Origin: Bettongia penicillata ogilbyi
Lineage: Eukaryota; Chordata; Mammalia; Diprotodontia; Potoroidae
Direction: 5' to 3'
DNA length: 64,000 nucleotides
NCBI GenBank assembly: GCA_023548195.1
Contig: JAJHZJ010000413.1
Coordinates: 14,319,941-14,383,940, forward strand
Position numbers and translations under genes: made by a program. Numbering within the stretch: the stretch's first letter is position 1; every line of letters starts with the position of its first letter. Under the pieces are notes generated by a model. The model searched no databases. It was not told the DNA's origin and saw only the letters and a list, made by a program, of their open reading frames with translations. Positions 35,378 through 47,864 of this stretch are shown in pieces.

Positions 35378-35625
35378 AATAACAGAATCTTAGGATTCCT
35401 TCCTTAAGAAACCTGAGGAGTCAACTTGGACCAGAACTGCAATGTCCTCTTTGACTTTCAGAGAAATCATTTTCCACTTACCACTTGGACACCACTTGAA
35501 GTAATGGGGAACTCATTACCTTCCAAAGCATACTTATTCTATTGTTTCATTTTAGGAAGTTTTCTCTTATATCAAACCATAATCTGCCTCTTTGCAGCTT
35601 CCATTCACTTCACATGACGTTGTTT
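35378..35625 (-). repeat. CR1/L3-type LINE 3' fragment
   Basis: AACAGAATCTTAGGATTCC, TTCCACTTACCACTTGGACA, GGGGAACTCATTACCTTCC, then TTAGGAAGTTTTCTCTTATA in the antisense CR1 3'-end order. Confidence 0.75.
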
Positions 35626-35944
35626 ACCTTTATCATATACCTAATATATAGAGATATTCGATATATGACTATGAAGTAATAAATAGATTTCATGAATCAC
35701 CCTGGCAGATTTCATTTCAATGTATATGCCAAAGACAGCTATTTGGAGTTACTGCTTAGAATGGATTTTCTAGAAGTTGCCTCCACAGTTGTCATAAGAT
35801 GAGGTACTATTGTCAGTAAAGAGGGAGAATTTTTCAATTAAATAAATTAAATTCAACTCATAAATGTGTATTGACTGGACTTGACCAAAGCTATCAAATA
35901 ATTGATAGGTTAAAGGCACCGCACTCAGAATCACTAAAACTCTC

Positions 35945-36235
35945 AAATCAGCGAGCATTTATTAAGTGCTTACTATGTGCCAGGCTCTATACTGGACAGT
36001 GCGAATGCAGAGAAAGGCAAAACTAATCGGTGTCCTCAAGGATATCTCATTCCAATGGGAGAAATAACATGGAAATAATTAAATACATACAAGATACAGA
36101 GTAGATGAAAGGTAATGATGCAGAGGAAGACTCTTTCAACCAGGGAGGACTTAGAAAGGTTTTCTGTAGAAGATGGGATTTGAGGTGAGTCTTGAAGGAA
36201 TATAAAGACTCTGCCCTTTCTATCTCTTAAAATAT
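35945..36235 (-). repeat. L2-type 3' region
   Basis: CATTTATTAAGTGCTTACTA, GTGCCAGGCTCTATACTGG, then AGAAGATGGGATTTGAGGTG. Confidence 0.8.
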
Positions 36236-37214
36236 TCAAGAAGAGGCCAGACAACGATCTGTCAAGGGAGGTTGAAACATGTGAAATTCCCTTCAATTTG
36301 TCACATTGTGGCAATTCATCTTTCTTTACAGTCGCACCTTGCAAGTGGATGGAGACACACGTTTGATTGTACAAACAAAACCACAGACTAAATGAAAGGT
36401 TCGTTTATGTGTAAGTGTTGGTGTGGGTGTCTTTGGTGTGGCACCAAGTGCAGAGCGAAACGTGTGAGAGGCATGTTTCGTGAATGGGGGAAAGAGAGAA
36501 ATCACCACCTTGTTTTTAATTAGTTGGCAACCTTCCAAAGTTGACTCAACTCATTTTGAAATGATTAAAATCTGAAAGGTCCCTTTCATTTTGGGTGTAA
36601 ATGAGACAAACAAACAGCCGAATCTGGCATTCCTGACTGTTGGGGTGACAATTTTGAAAGGAAAAGTGCTTGTGGAGACTGAAGAAGAAAGGATAATTTT
36701 AAGTCCCTAATTAAGGAAGGGCCCTACTGATTGAAAGTAAATTGTGTAACAAACAAACCTGTGCTTGGCTCAAGAATCCTTGAAATCCCATCTATAAATT
36801 CCCATCTTTAACGAAACAGCTACAGTAAGTGGTGAGCTTATCCAAAATTGGTTTTATAATGGAAAATCTGACACATTTGAAACAGCCATGGCTGGGCCGG
36901 TCTGCTTTTTCCATTTGTCAGATTTTTGTTTTTAATGGCCAAGAAATGAGTATTTTGAAAAGTAAGTGTGAAAAGCTTTGGGTTCAATGGAACATGAAGG
37001 TGCATTAAGTCAAGGCCAGTGCCAGAGGAGAGACCTGCATGATGTGACAGTAAGTGGACATCCAAGAGGAGACCAAAGATCTTTGACCTGTTGCCCATAT
37101 GACTAAGTAGCCATCAACCAGTTTGGTTCCAAAGTGATTCGTTTGGATTATGGAGAGGGTATGAATAACTCTCTGTGATTCTTACATTTCTGTCCTTTAA
37201 GTCTTGTTACAACT
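36236..37214. other. Repeat-free segment
   Basis: No transposon signature from about 36360 to 37130. Composition is ordinary, with TAATTA-type motifs (CTAATTAAGG near 36708). Open frames lack recognisable domains. It may be a conserved non-coding element, but that is unproven. Confidence 0.4.
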
Positions 37215-37445
37215 AATCAACAGGTATTTACTTCGTGCCTGCTGTATGCCAGGCACTAGGTGAGACACTGAGGGTACAAAGACAACGGCTAGAACCATCC
37301 CTACCTGCAAGCTGCTTACATTTTAATGGAAGAGACTAGGGCATATCTCAGTCAGTACAGAACAAATATAAAGAGAATAAATACAAAGAAATTTAAGGTC
37401 ATTTGAGAGAGAGAGGGTATTAGCTGTTGATGGGATAAGGGAAGG
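37215..37445 (-). repeat. L2-type 3' region
   Basis: GTATTTACTTCGTGCCTGCT, TGCCAGGCACTAGGTGAGAC, CAAGCTGCTTACATTTTAAT. A MIR-like fragment follows at about 37740-37890, and another L2 3' end at about 38240-38340 (TTTAAGCACCTACTTTGTTC). Confidence 0.8.
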
Positions 37446-38340
37446 CTTTTAAATGCATGCTTTTTTAAGTTTGCTGTTTTTGGGTGGTGGTAGTGATTTA
37501 GGATTGTCTCTATCTGTCTCTATCATGCGGAAACTCCCTCCAACAGTACAGATGGGTAACTCCTCTATAACTTTCCAAATGAAAACAGTTGTCTGGAGCA
37601 TTGAGAAATGAAATAACCTTTCCATGTTTCTGAGTCCAGTAGATGTCAGTGTCAGGGACTGAACCTAGATCTTCCTGATCCCAAGTCTGGCCCTTGGTTC
37701 ATTATACCATACTCTGGATTAGTGTGAGGAATAATAGCAAATTATATAGCCAAAATTTATTAAGCCATTAAAGCTTAAAAGTACACTAAAACTTTTGGGA
37801 CACTGTGTAAATATCACTTGTTATCCTGACAATACCCCCTGAGGTAGATTTGACAGACAAAATTGAGGCTCAAAAATGTTATATGTTGCATCTATTTTCT
37901 TTCTCCAAGTCTATGGTCTTTAAACTAATAACTATTAGGGGTAGGATTTGAAAAACCTTAAGTCTTTCCTGCTTCTGAATTCCTAATTCCTGCAATTCTT
38001 TTAAGGAACAAGGAATTTTTAAGTGAATGAAAATAGGTCTACAAACCAAGAGAACCATATTTCTTGCTCTTTCTGGACTCCCTTCAAGTTTTTCTAGAGC
38101 ATTTTGGATGTTTTCTTTGTCCTTCTCATTCACATACTGCTATCCCCCAAGATTAGAAGATCTTTGGGATCAAGAATTGCTTTATGGCTCATCTTGAGAT
38201 TCCCCAGGATTCAGCCCAGCCTAATGGGAAAGAAGGAAAGGAGACAATCATTTTTTAAGCACCTACTTTGTTCCAGGCACTGTGCCATGATCCCATTTGC
38301 TATTACACATTAATACATTTGCCAGTATACAGTAAACACT

Positions 38341-39774
38341 TAATAATTACATATGAAATGGAATTGTGCTTTCCACTGGATTGATAAGAAGTCCTCTCAG
38401 ATAGAAACCTCCCCTGAAAACCTACTGCAAGGAAACAACATCCACATGAACCCTGACTCTGGTTCAGCAAAAAATTCCAACTACATACAATAAAAATATA
38501 TTGGACGGGGACAGAGGCACAGATAATATCATGGATATTATTTTGTTCAAGTTCATATAACGCTTTTTAATTTTTGACAAATGAAATAAATTGAAGTTTC
38601 TAGTTTTAGTTATTTTATTTCTCATTTTGTTATTTTTTTCTCTTATTAATGGCTATTTAGTTTAAGGAGAAAAATACTTTAAAACATTCTCTTAGAAGAG
38701 ACTCCAGAGAGCTTTTATTAGCATTGATAAATCCTACACATTTTATATGATTTTTATCTGTATAGAAGAGAACAAGGCACAATGAGCATTCCTAAACACT
38801 TTGATCATAAAGTAAGAAATTCAGTATCAATCATATAGTTTGGCATCAAGGCTCATGTCATGGGTGCTGAATAGTTGCATCTATTTTCTTTCTCCAAGTT
38901 CAATTGGTCAGTCAAGCCCATGATTATTCATTACTTATTATCTATGGAGATACAAACATATCTGCGAGCAGAAGCCAAGGAGGAAGTCTTGTTCTAGGAA
39001 GTTGCAGGGATTTTGAGTAAAGATATAGGGCAGTGACGCCTTATCCAGCAGCAAGGATAGTGTTGAATTAATTATTGTTTCCAGAGCTAGAGGCAAAAAG
39101 TGGGTGGAGAAGGTGGGGGTGGGGAGGAAAACTGGCTGAGCAGATAACAAGATTCCAGGTAAACCCAGATATTCAACTGGATGGCTTGATTGGATGAAAC
39201 TTTACAGCACCCACTCTCCAGTTTAGGAAAGCTCTGCCTCAAGGTCAATCTTAAAATTTGAATTAATGGATTAATTCCCTGGGGGAAGGAATGCGGAGGG
39301 GAAAGCATCTCCGGAGGATTGGGTCTGCTCCAAGTGGGAAGAGGTAGTCTGTGGAAGGAAAGATCTTCTCTTGGAATCTTAATATTCTTTTTCTTCTTCT
39401 TCCCCTCCACCTCCTCCTCCTCCTCCTTCTTCTTCATCCTCTTCTTCATCAAAAGATCCAAATTCTTCCTTGAATAGTAGTTTTCTTTTAAAAGATGTTA
39501 TGTCCCAAGTGATTTGTTTGGAAGTTGAGGAGGGAAGTGTCATAATCACTGTGAACTGGATGGTTAGAGAAACTTTCTCAAAGGAGGTGGATAGGATTAA
39601 GAAAGGCAAAGAATAGTTAGAGAGGGCACTGTCGGTCAGAAGAATGGGATCTACCAAAATGTGGTTCAGATTTAGTTGTCATACAACTCTGGCTAGAGAG
39701 AGTTACCATAGAGAAGGAGTGGGGAATATGGTTATAACGTTTGGGGCTATATCACAAAGGATCTCGAATGCAAG
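38341..39774. other. Mostly unique with one pyrimidine tract
   Basis: A TTC/TCC tract occupies about 39386-39452; its complement produces a Glu-rich open frame that is not a gene. Otherwise I recognise nothing. Confidence 0.45.
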
Positions 39775-39963
39775 GTAAAGAAGTTTGTATACTTACTAGC
39801 TATGTGACCCTGGGCAAGTCCCTTAACTCTGTTTACCTCAGTTTCTTAGTCTGTAAAATAATTTGGAGAAGAAATTGGCAAACCACTTCAGTATGTCTGC
39901 CATGAAAACCCCAAATGCAGTCATGGAGAGTCAGACACAAAAGAAAATGACTGAACAATGACA
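39775..39963 (+). repeat. Marsupial tRNA/CORE-type SINE
   Basis: TGTGACCCTGGGCAAGTCCC, TTGGCAAACCACTTCAGTAT, then AAACCCCAAATGCAGTCATG. Confidence 0.9.
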
Positions 39964-40654
39964 ACTTCATCCCATGGGGAGTCTGAAGATTTTTGAATAG
40001 AAGACTGAGTGATGTAATCAAAAGGACATTTTGGGAAGCTACTATAAGGTGGTGCTAATCCTTAGGGTAGGTTGGAGTACATGGAGAAAAGATAGAAGCC
40101 AGGGATACCTGTTGATTAAGTTAGCATGATAGTCTAGGAAGGAACTGATAAAGGTCTAACGTAGAACAAAATGTAGAATAATAAAAAATAAAATATAATT
40201 AATTATAGAAACCCAGAGTCTGTAGAAATCAACACAGGCTAGAGTAAGCTAGAAAAGCTTCATGGAGCAGGGCAGAATGGAAGCATGGGTTGCATTTACA
40301 GAGGAAAGGGGCCCTACATAGAGAAAACAGGTCAGCATTCCCATACTGCCCTGTGTCTTGTCGCAGAGGAAAGAAAAAGCGATAAAGGAACTTACAATGA
40401 CCGTGTTCTTGTTTTCCCTTCCGAGGGAATTATGTTTTAAAAGAGAGTGGCCAAAGCTTAATTAATCCCCATAGCTCCCTCTCCAGTAGTGGAATTCCAG
40501 GTGTGCCTATCCAAGGCTCCCCAGTGGTCCCAGCAATGACCTTTGCAAGTTTCTCCTAAGGCAGGTTTCGCCTGCAGGAAGCATTTTAAGCTCACAAGAT
40601 TGATCGTAGAGGGACAGTGAATTTAATTACAGTAAAAGCGTACATATATATAAC

Positions 40655-41060
40655 GAGGGAGGAAATAAGCATTTCTATAGAGCCTCCTATGTGCCAGGTA
40701 CTATGCTAAGTGCTTTACAAATATTATCTCATTTGATCCACTCAACAACACTGCAAGGTTGGTGCTGTTATTTTCCATTTTTAAAATTGGGAAACTGAGG
40801 CCAACAGAGGTTAATGACTTGCCTGGGGTCACACAGTTCATAAGTCCCTGAGGTCAGATTTGAACTTGCGTCCTTCTAGCCACTGAACCTCCTAGTGGGC
40901 TTAAAGTTTACAAAGCGCTTTCCTCCCAGTGATTCTGTGAGGTCATATACTCTAAGTGTTATTATCTGTATTCTACAAATGTAGAAACTAAAGATGAAAG
41001 TGGTGAAGTCATCTTCCCTGTATCAGAGATAAAATTCAAACCCAGGTCTCCTGGTTTTTA
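40655..41060 (-). repeat. Two adjacent minus-strand CORE/MIR SINEs
   Basis: The first: CTATGTGCCAGGTACTATGC, CTTGCCTGGGGTCACACAGT. The second (from about 40897): AAGTTTACAAAGCGCTTTCC, then AATTCAAACCCAGGTCTCCT. Positions 39964-40654 show no recognised repeat. Confidence 0.85.
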
Positions 41061-41329
41061 GCCAAGGCATCTGAAAGACCTAGCACAGTACCAAAACACC
41101 CTGTGCCCAGGAAACAAAGGGAAAAGGGATCCAAAAGAGGAGGGTAAGCAGAGCATGGACATTTCCTTAGGGTTGAGCCTCTTGGTGGATATCTCACCAA
41201 TTTAATTTCCTCTGCTGTCACCCTAAACTGGCTGTTCTTCATTTCACATTTGCGTGAAGGTAAGAGCTTTCTAATTAGTTTCCACTTTCCAGGGACTCTT
41301 TCCTCCAGTCTGGCATGTTTTCTGATGTC

Positions 41330-41770
41330 AAACTCACTGTCTGACATGACTTTCATCATTTTGCTTGCCCTGCTTAAGGACCTGCATTGGCTCCTCTATA
41401 ATGACTTGTTTTTCATCAGGGAGGCAGGGCAATTGGGGTTGTGACTTGCCCAAGGTCACACAGCTAGTAGGTGTCCAGTGTCTGAAGTCAGATTTGAACT
41501 CAGGTTCTCCTGACTCCAGGGCTGATGCTCTACTCACTTTGCCACCTAGCTCCCCCTCTAATAATGACTTCCAAGAATCTTTTCTACCTAGTTCCACTCT
41601 CCCAATGCAGCTTTATTCTTCTACCCTCCCCAAAGGAGATCTTTTAATACATTCAGACAGCTCTTCTCTTTTTCTTTCCTATAAAACCGTGCTTGTTCCT
41701 GCCTCTGTGTCTTAGCTCATACTGTTTGCCTCACCAAGGAATCATGGTTTACCCTCTGAAATGGTGCCAT
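41330..41770 (+). repeat. L2-type region with a nested SINE
   Basis: L2-like ACCTGCATTGGCTCCTCTAT is interrupted at about 41410-41560 by a minus-strand SINE (GACTTGCCCAAGGTCACACA, CCACCTAGCTCCCCC). ATAATGACTT occurs on both sides as a target-site duplication. L2-like sequence then resumes. Confidence 0.75.
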
Positions 41771-41924
41771 CTAAGCAGACCTGGATTGGAAGGTCAACAG
41801 ATACTTAAAAAAACATAGCACTAGGTACATTGCCCAGTCTGATGTGTTTGCCTGACCCCATGCCTGACACCTTCTCTTAGAGGTCTGTTGTACTTTGTAC
41901 TTGCAGTTTGGACAGCAAACTTTG

Positions 41925-42110
41925 AATACTGGGACCGATTTCAGACAACTTGGGCTAAGTCTCAGCTCTGGTATTTGCCAATTGCCCAAGTTGAGGTAAG
42001 TCAATTTAAACATCTAAGTCTCAATTGTCTCATCTGTAAAATGTAATTATAATACCTGTGCTAGAGGCATAGCTAGTGTTGGAAGGAGAAAAATCTGGGT
42101 TTGAGTTTTG
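41925..42110 (+). repeat. CORE-type SINE, degraded
   Basis: GCTAAGTCTCAGCTCTGGTA head and TGTCTCATCTGTAAAATGTA body. Confidence 0.7.
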
Positions 42111-42262
42111 ACTATTATATTGACTGTGTCACTCAGGACAAATCACTTCAACTCTCAGTGTCTCTAAGACCTTATGCTAAGATGCTTAAATTGCACAGAA
42201 GGTGCTGAGAAGTTCCCAGCTGTGAACTCCCTACACCAAAGTAATCCCAGGTCTGGTTACAC

Positions 42263-42298
42263 CAGCACCACCACCAGCACCACCAGCACCACCACCTT
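42263..42298. repeat. CAC/CCAG short tandem repeat
   Basis: Repeats of CACCACCAGCAC type, about 36 bp. Confidence 0.85.
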
Positions 42299-42319
42299 CA
42301 TATCTCACAGGGCTCTCCT

Positions 42320-42763
42320 TTTTTTTTTGAGCTGACTAGGTCACACAGCTAGTAAGTGTCTGAAGCAGGATTTGAACTCAGATCCTTCTGACTCCAGGCC
42401 TGGTGTTCTATTTACTGTGCCACCTAGCAGCCCCTCAAAGGGTTCTCTTGAAGATTGCAATTTGTAAAGCTCCTTACTCTTTTTGCAAATTTTAATTCTG
42501 AATCAAATTCTTTAATTTCTTCTTCCCATGTTCTTTACTTGAGTCTTACTCTTAATGACCCCATACAGGGTTTTCTCACCAAAGATACGGGAGTAGTTTG
42601 CCATTTCCTTCTCCAGACCATTTTACAGATGAAGAAACTGAGGCAAATAGTGTTCAGTGACCTTCCCAGAGTCACATAGCTAGTAAGGGTCTGAGGTTGG
42701 ACTTGAACTCAGGTCTTTCTGACTCCAGGTCTGATATTCTATCTATTGTACCATCTTGCTGCC
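42320..42763 (-). repeat. Two minus-strand SINEs
   Basis: The first (to about 42435) has GGTCACACAGCTAGTAAGTG and ends CCACCTAGCAGCCCC. The second (about 42530-42763) has AGTTTGCCATTTCCTTCTCC and AGTCACATAGCTAGTAAGGG. Confidence 0.9.
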
Positions 42764-43309
42764 CAAGGACGCAGCATGTACAGCCAATCTATGGTACCTT
42801 CCCAACATTATAAGAGGTCAATTTCTCTTTCTTTTCTACTCCTTCTGCCCTCCAATTTTGTAGTTGATGAAGCTGTAGCCCAGGTCCAGGTCAAGCAGTT
42901 GAACTGGAACTCAGGTCCTCTGATTCCAAGGAGGGTCAATATTATTTCCATGATACCAGACTGCTATTTTTTATATCTTTCTCTCTAACATCCCAGGGAA
43001 TTAATTTTTTTTACCTCCAAGGTCTATTTCAACAGGCATTCACTATGAATAGTGGCAAAGAACATGGTTCTAAGAATAGTTTCTAACTAAATTTCCCTTG
43101 GCTGAACTCAATTGGCACTTTATAAATCTATCTATTGAATTGACACTCAGGGAGGCTGAACTCAAGGACCTTGAAGATGAGCCCTCTCAAAAAAAAAATA
43201 GTTTCCACAAACTAGGCTTTGACAATAGCTGATTTCGAGAAGTTCTATGAATGCAGGTCTCAAGGTAATGCAAATATCCATATAATGGCCTCTTTAAACT
43301 ATACAATAG

Positions 43310-44220
43310 CTCTTAAAAAATAGAACCATAAAATATTAGAGGTGGAAGACAATGCAGAGATCCGTTAGCTAAAGCCCACTCATTTTACAGATGACTCACA
43401 TTTCTATAGTGCTTTGAGAAAGCTCAGAATAAAATAAAGACCTTTCCTCTTAACAATACCACAAGGTAGATATCCAAGACTATTATTTCCACTTAACAAT
43501 CTTTTCTCTCCTTCAAACCTCATTTTCTAGCTCACAGAGGCTTGCATATACCCCCTTCTCTTCATGTACATGAGCTTTCCCCTAATTCAATTTATCAATA
43601 GCCTTGGGAACCATTGCAACAATCTCCTGACTGGTCCAATCTGTCCCTTCTCCAAACCATCCTCCAAGATAATTTTCCTAAAGCACTGGTCTGCACATGC
43701 CACTTCTTTGCTCAGGAAGATTTCAACGGCTCACCGTTGACCCTAGAATAAAATAGTAACACCGCCCCCCAGCTCCCCACCTTGTCACTTAAAGCCCTTT
43801 CCTGTCTGGCTCCAGTTCTCTAGTCCAATCTGGTTTCAAGTTATTTCCCTTCATGTACTCTGAGTTCGAGCCAACCAGGTTCACTTGCACTGAACTCAGT
43901 GAGCTCAACATTCCACTTTCCATTTCTGTACCTTTGCACAGACTGCCTTCCCCAGTCTGAAATGCCCTCTTTTTTCATCTTTTGAACTTGTTTCAAGAAT
44001 GCCTTCAGGTGCCCTCTCCAACAGAAAGCCTTCCTGAGTCTACCAGTCCTTAGTCCTTTCTCATTCCTTAAATGATACTGTTACACAAACAAATATTTTG
44101 AATCCCTCAGTGAGACAATAAACTCTTTAAGAAGGGTGAATGATTTTTCTCTTATTTTTGTATCCCCACTGTCTAGCACAGTATCTTGTATGTCGTAAAT
44201 ATTTAATACTTTCTTGTTGG
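43310..44220 (+). repeat. MIR-like fragment, then L2-type LINE
   Basis: A reversed MIR-like fragment at about 43310-43490 (CCACTCATTTTACAGATGAC) precedes a long L2 3' part: CAATCTCCTGACTGGTCCAA, AAACCATCCTCCAAGATAAT, AAGCCCTTTCCTGTCTGGCT, then ATCCCCACTGTCTAGCACAG. Confidence 0.8.
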
Positions 44221-44935
44221 TAAAGAAACTGAGATTGAATGTGGGGGAGTTGTTCATGAATTCTTAGTAAAAGGAAGAAGATCCATCATTCCCAGTCCAC
44301 TGCTTTTTATGCTATACTGTCACTCTTTAAAAATGTTGGGAGAAATGTATGGTTTCTTTTTAATAAAACCCTAGTTAGTAACTCTGAAAGATTTTGGAAA
44401 TGAAAAAGCAGCATCATGGAATTTAGTTTTCTTTATGGTTTTCTTTCTTTTAAAAATCTAGTAACTGGAAGATTTTGGAATTTAAAAAGCAATATAATAT
44501 AACTTCATTTTCTTTTAATTTAATTCAATTGCAATTTTAAAGAGGAATAAGTGAATAGAAAACTCCCCTATTGACTTAGAAACACAGGAAATAAATAGTA
44601 AAACTCTGTAAGATGGGGACCTTTGGAGGTTAGTGCCCTTGTGCTGCTGGGATGATGTGGTCATCTTTCCACACGGTGACAGAAACTGTTTAAATTGGGT
44701 ATGACTGACAAACAAATAAACTTGTGGTTAGCCACTAAATTAATATGAACATCTGACAGTCAAAGTTCATGTTTGAATTATGAATTGTAACGTTAAAATG
44801 GAAGAAGCCTGGTCTACTCTCGTATTACTAAAATCTTCAGAATTCTTGGATCTTGAGAGTTGGGAAGGATTTTGGATGCTATCAGCCTAAACCTATACAA
44901 CTTCCCAGAGAAATAAGCCTCCAGCTTCTTTTTGC

Positions 44936-45248
44936 TTTCTTTTTCTTTTAAATTATTTTTCTTGTTTTCAATGTTCTACAATCACTTCCATATATCTTAG
45001 ATTTTTTCCCCCTCCATCCCTCTCCTTCCCCTCTCCTTCTCCACTCCCTCCCTGAGACGGCATACAATTTTATACAGGTTCTACACCTACATTCTTATTA
45101 AATACATTTTCACTTAGTCATGTTACATAGAAGAATTAAAATGAATGGGAGAAATCATAAAACAAAACAAAACATAATACAAAAGGAAACGATCTGCTTC
45201 ATTCTGTGATCAAATTCCACAGTTCTTTCTCTGGATGTGGAAAGCCTC
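44936..45248 (-). mobile_element. L1 3' UTR fragment
   Basis: Antisense 3' end TTGTTTTCAATGTTCTACAA, C-rich run near 45010-45055, GGTTCTACACCTACATTCTT, AATTAAAATGAATGGGAGAA, then TTCTTTCTCTGGATGTGG. Confidence 0.85.
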
Positions 45249-45269
45249 CAGCTTCTTGAAGCTCTCTTA

Positions 45270-45498
45270 GTGAAAGGAAACTAATAATTATAGCTAGCAA
45301 AACTTGCCAAATGCTTTACATATGTTAACTCATTTTATTCTCATGACAGCCCTGAAAGGTGGATCTTATGATTTGTTTTTTTTTAAACAGATGAGAAAAC
45401 TGAGGCACTGCAAAGTTGTGACTTTCTCAAACTCCCACAGCTCAGGTATTTCTGATTCCAAGTCCTCTACTCTATCTACTGTAGTGTCTGGCTGCCCA
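45270..45498 (-). repeat. CORE-type SINE
   Basis: CATATGTTAACTCATTTTAT, ACAGATGAGAAAACTGAGGC, then GTGTCTGGCTGCCC. Confidence 0.8.
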
Positions 45499-45514
45499 TT
45501 TCACTTTTGCCTAG

Positions 45515-46215
45515 CTCTAATGGGAATTTTGTTTCCATTTATATCTAACAGAAATCTTCCTTTCTGCAACTTCCAAACATTGCTAATATTTATGCCCTTT
45601 AGAGCTAAGAAAAAAAGTGATTTCTTCTTCTGTGTTATAGTCCTTCAAATAATTCGAGGTAGGGTATCATATCTCCTTAGGCTTTCTCTTCTCTAGGTTA
45701 AATTTCCCCAGTTCATTCAAAAGATACCCCTCAGATAGCATGGCATTCAGTTTTCTCACCATCCTGCTCAGCCCCTCCTGAAGGCTTCCCAGCTTGTCAT
45801 TGTCTTTTCTAAACTGGAGCATTCATTTCTGAACACAAGCTCTAGATGTGGTCCCCCCATGGCAATGTCCAGGAACAGTACTATCCCCTTATTCTGGCTA
45901 CTTCGCTTCCGATGATGAAACCCTGAAGATTCTTTGAATTGCTTCGACTTCCAAATCACACCATTGACTCACATAGAGCTTTCTGTCCGTCAGCAAAGCA
46001 TCTTTTGTCTTTTCTCACTTAAGTTCTTGCTGAGGCACGCCTTCCCTAGCCTGTATTTCTGCAATTTTAAAAACTAACCATTAGAACTTTAAACTTATCC
46101 ATAGTAAGTTCCATTTTGTTAGACTGAGTCCACTTTTCTAACCTGTTGAAGTCTTTTTGGATGCTGATTCTGTCACTAAAGATGAAAATGGTCCTTCCTA
46201 ATTTTATGCAAATTA
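45515..46215 (-). repeat. CR1/L3-type LINE, about 0.7 kb
   Basis: Antisense CR1/L3 3' region over its full order: CTTCCTTTCTGCAACTTCCA, CTTTCTCTTCTCTAGGTTAA, CCCAGTTCATTC, CAGCTTGTCATTGTCTTTTC, CATTTCTGAACACAAGCTCT, AGATGTGGTCC, CACCATTGACTCACATAGAG, then TTGAAGTCTTTTTGGATGCT. It is old and frame-broken. Confidence 0.85.
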
Positions 46216-46224
46216 AATCAAGCA

Positions 46225-47000
46225 TCAGAGTTAGGTCTGTGGCTAGACCTCAGTTCAGTTCTCATCTTAGTCATGCCTCTAGTCTCTCCCTGCTTCAGTC
46301 GATCTTCTACTCAACTGCCAAAATGATCTTCCAAAAAGCAGGTTTGACCATGTCACCCTCCTCCTCCTTCTCCCCCGCTTCTGCCTTCTCCCCCGCCTTC
46401 CTCTTCCGCTCTTACTGCACCACCTAGCTCCCCCAACCCTCCTTAATAAACTTCTATGACTTCCTATTACCTTCAGAAGGGACTATAAAATTTTCCATAT
46501 GACATTTAAAGCCCTTCACAATATGACCGCCTGCTCCCTTTCCGGTCTTTACTCCTCTCCAAATATTCCACAGTTCATTAATAATCTCATTCTTATTTTT
46601 CCTTATATACAACCCTCCACTTCCTGGCTATCTTTCACTGGTTCTCCTCTCTGCCTGCAATCTTCTCCCTCCTAATCTCTGTCTCCTGGATTTCTTGCTT
46701 CCTTCCAGCTCCCATCTCACCTTCTGTTGGAGGCCTTTCCTTCCCCACTTTGGTGTTCTCTCCTCCCCTACACTGTCAGTGCTTTCTCTTGGAGATTATC
46801 CCCAAAGTATATGGTGTACATCCTATATGAACATTGTTGTTTGCATGATGTCTCACGTTAGAATGTAGACTCCTGGAGGATAAGAACGTTGGTTTTTTTT
46901 GTTTTTGTTTTTTTTTGTATTCCTAGTGCTTGGCACATAGTAGGTCCTTCCTAAGTGTTGGTTGACTTGATTTGCCATCTCCCTTATTAGAGTGGAAGCT
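46225..47000 (+). repeat. L2-type LINE 3' part
   Basis: AAATGATCTTCCAAAAAGCA, GACTTCCTATTACCTTCAGA, AAGCCCTTCACAATATGACC, then TTCCTAGTGCTTGGCACATA at the 3' end. Confidence 0.85.
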
Positions 47001-47864
47001 GCTCATTGTGAGTAGGGAATGTTTTATCCCTTGTTCTTTTATCTCCAGCATCTAGCACAATGCCTGTAATGTGGTAGGTTACTGATTAACTCATTGATCG
47101 ATCAGTTTATTGGAATTACATTTTCTTTGATTTTAAAACCTTAACCTAAAATTACAAAATTTGTAGGATAGCAAAAAAAAAAAGTTGGAGAAAACAACAC
47201 ATTTTGGTAAATGACAAGAACTTGGCCATTATGCAACTTTGTGCATGCCAATCTACCTATAAACTTTTATCACAATTCATCTAAAAGGCCAAGAGTTTGG
47301 TAGATTTAAGTGCACATCAACCATCTTCTCCTGTAAAATCTCTGTTCCTCTTCTTTTTTCCCATTTTGCTCAGTGATAGTACCAATATTTCCCATTCCCA
47401 ACTTTCAGACTTTGCATTTATGTCAGCTTACTGCCTTTCACTTGTCTCCAATCAGTTTCCAAGTGTTGCTGATTTTTCCTTCATGATCATTTTGGGTTTC
47501 TTTCTTCTTTCTCAGCACTGCTGTCACCTACATAATCTAAGTATTCACTATACACATGTAACTGAAAGAGCTTGGCTTCTTTGGCTGCTCCCATGCCTTC
47601 CTTGACCCCACCCCATGTTGCACAACCTTGCTGGAATCCTCTTCCTGAGGTTTAACTGTCACTTATTCCAGTAAGAACTTATCATTACCTATCAGATCAG
47701 CTTCAGATGTCTTAGTCTATCAGCCAAGAAAGTGCGATGAGTAATCCTGTATTAGTTAGCCAACTGTATTTCCTATTCCTCCTCAGGATGAATACTCTGC
47801 TCTACCATTCCTTGGTTCCTTACTCACACTTTCCCATGTAATCCAATCTCATCCAGTGAAATGA
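47001..47864. other. No recognised gene
   Basis: An L2-like 3' fragment lies at about 46975-47110 (TCTAGCACAATGCC). The rest is unassigned. Confidence 0.45.

Noticed and set aside
39379..39657. Frame with a Glu/Gly-rich end
   Set aside because: Produced by the TTC/TCC tract; no homology recognised.
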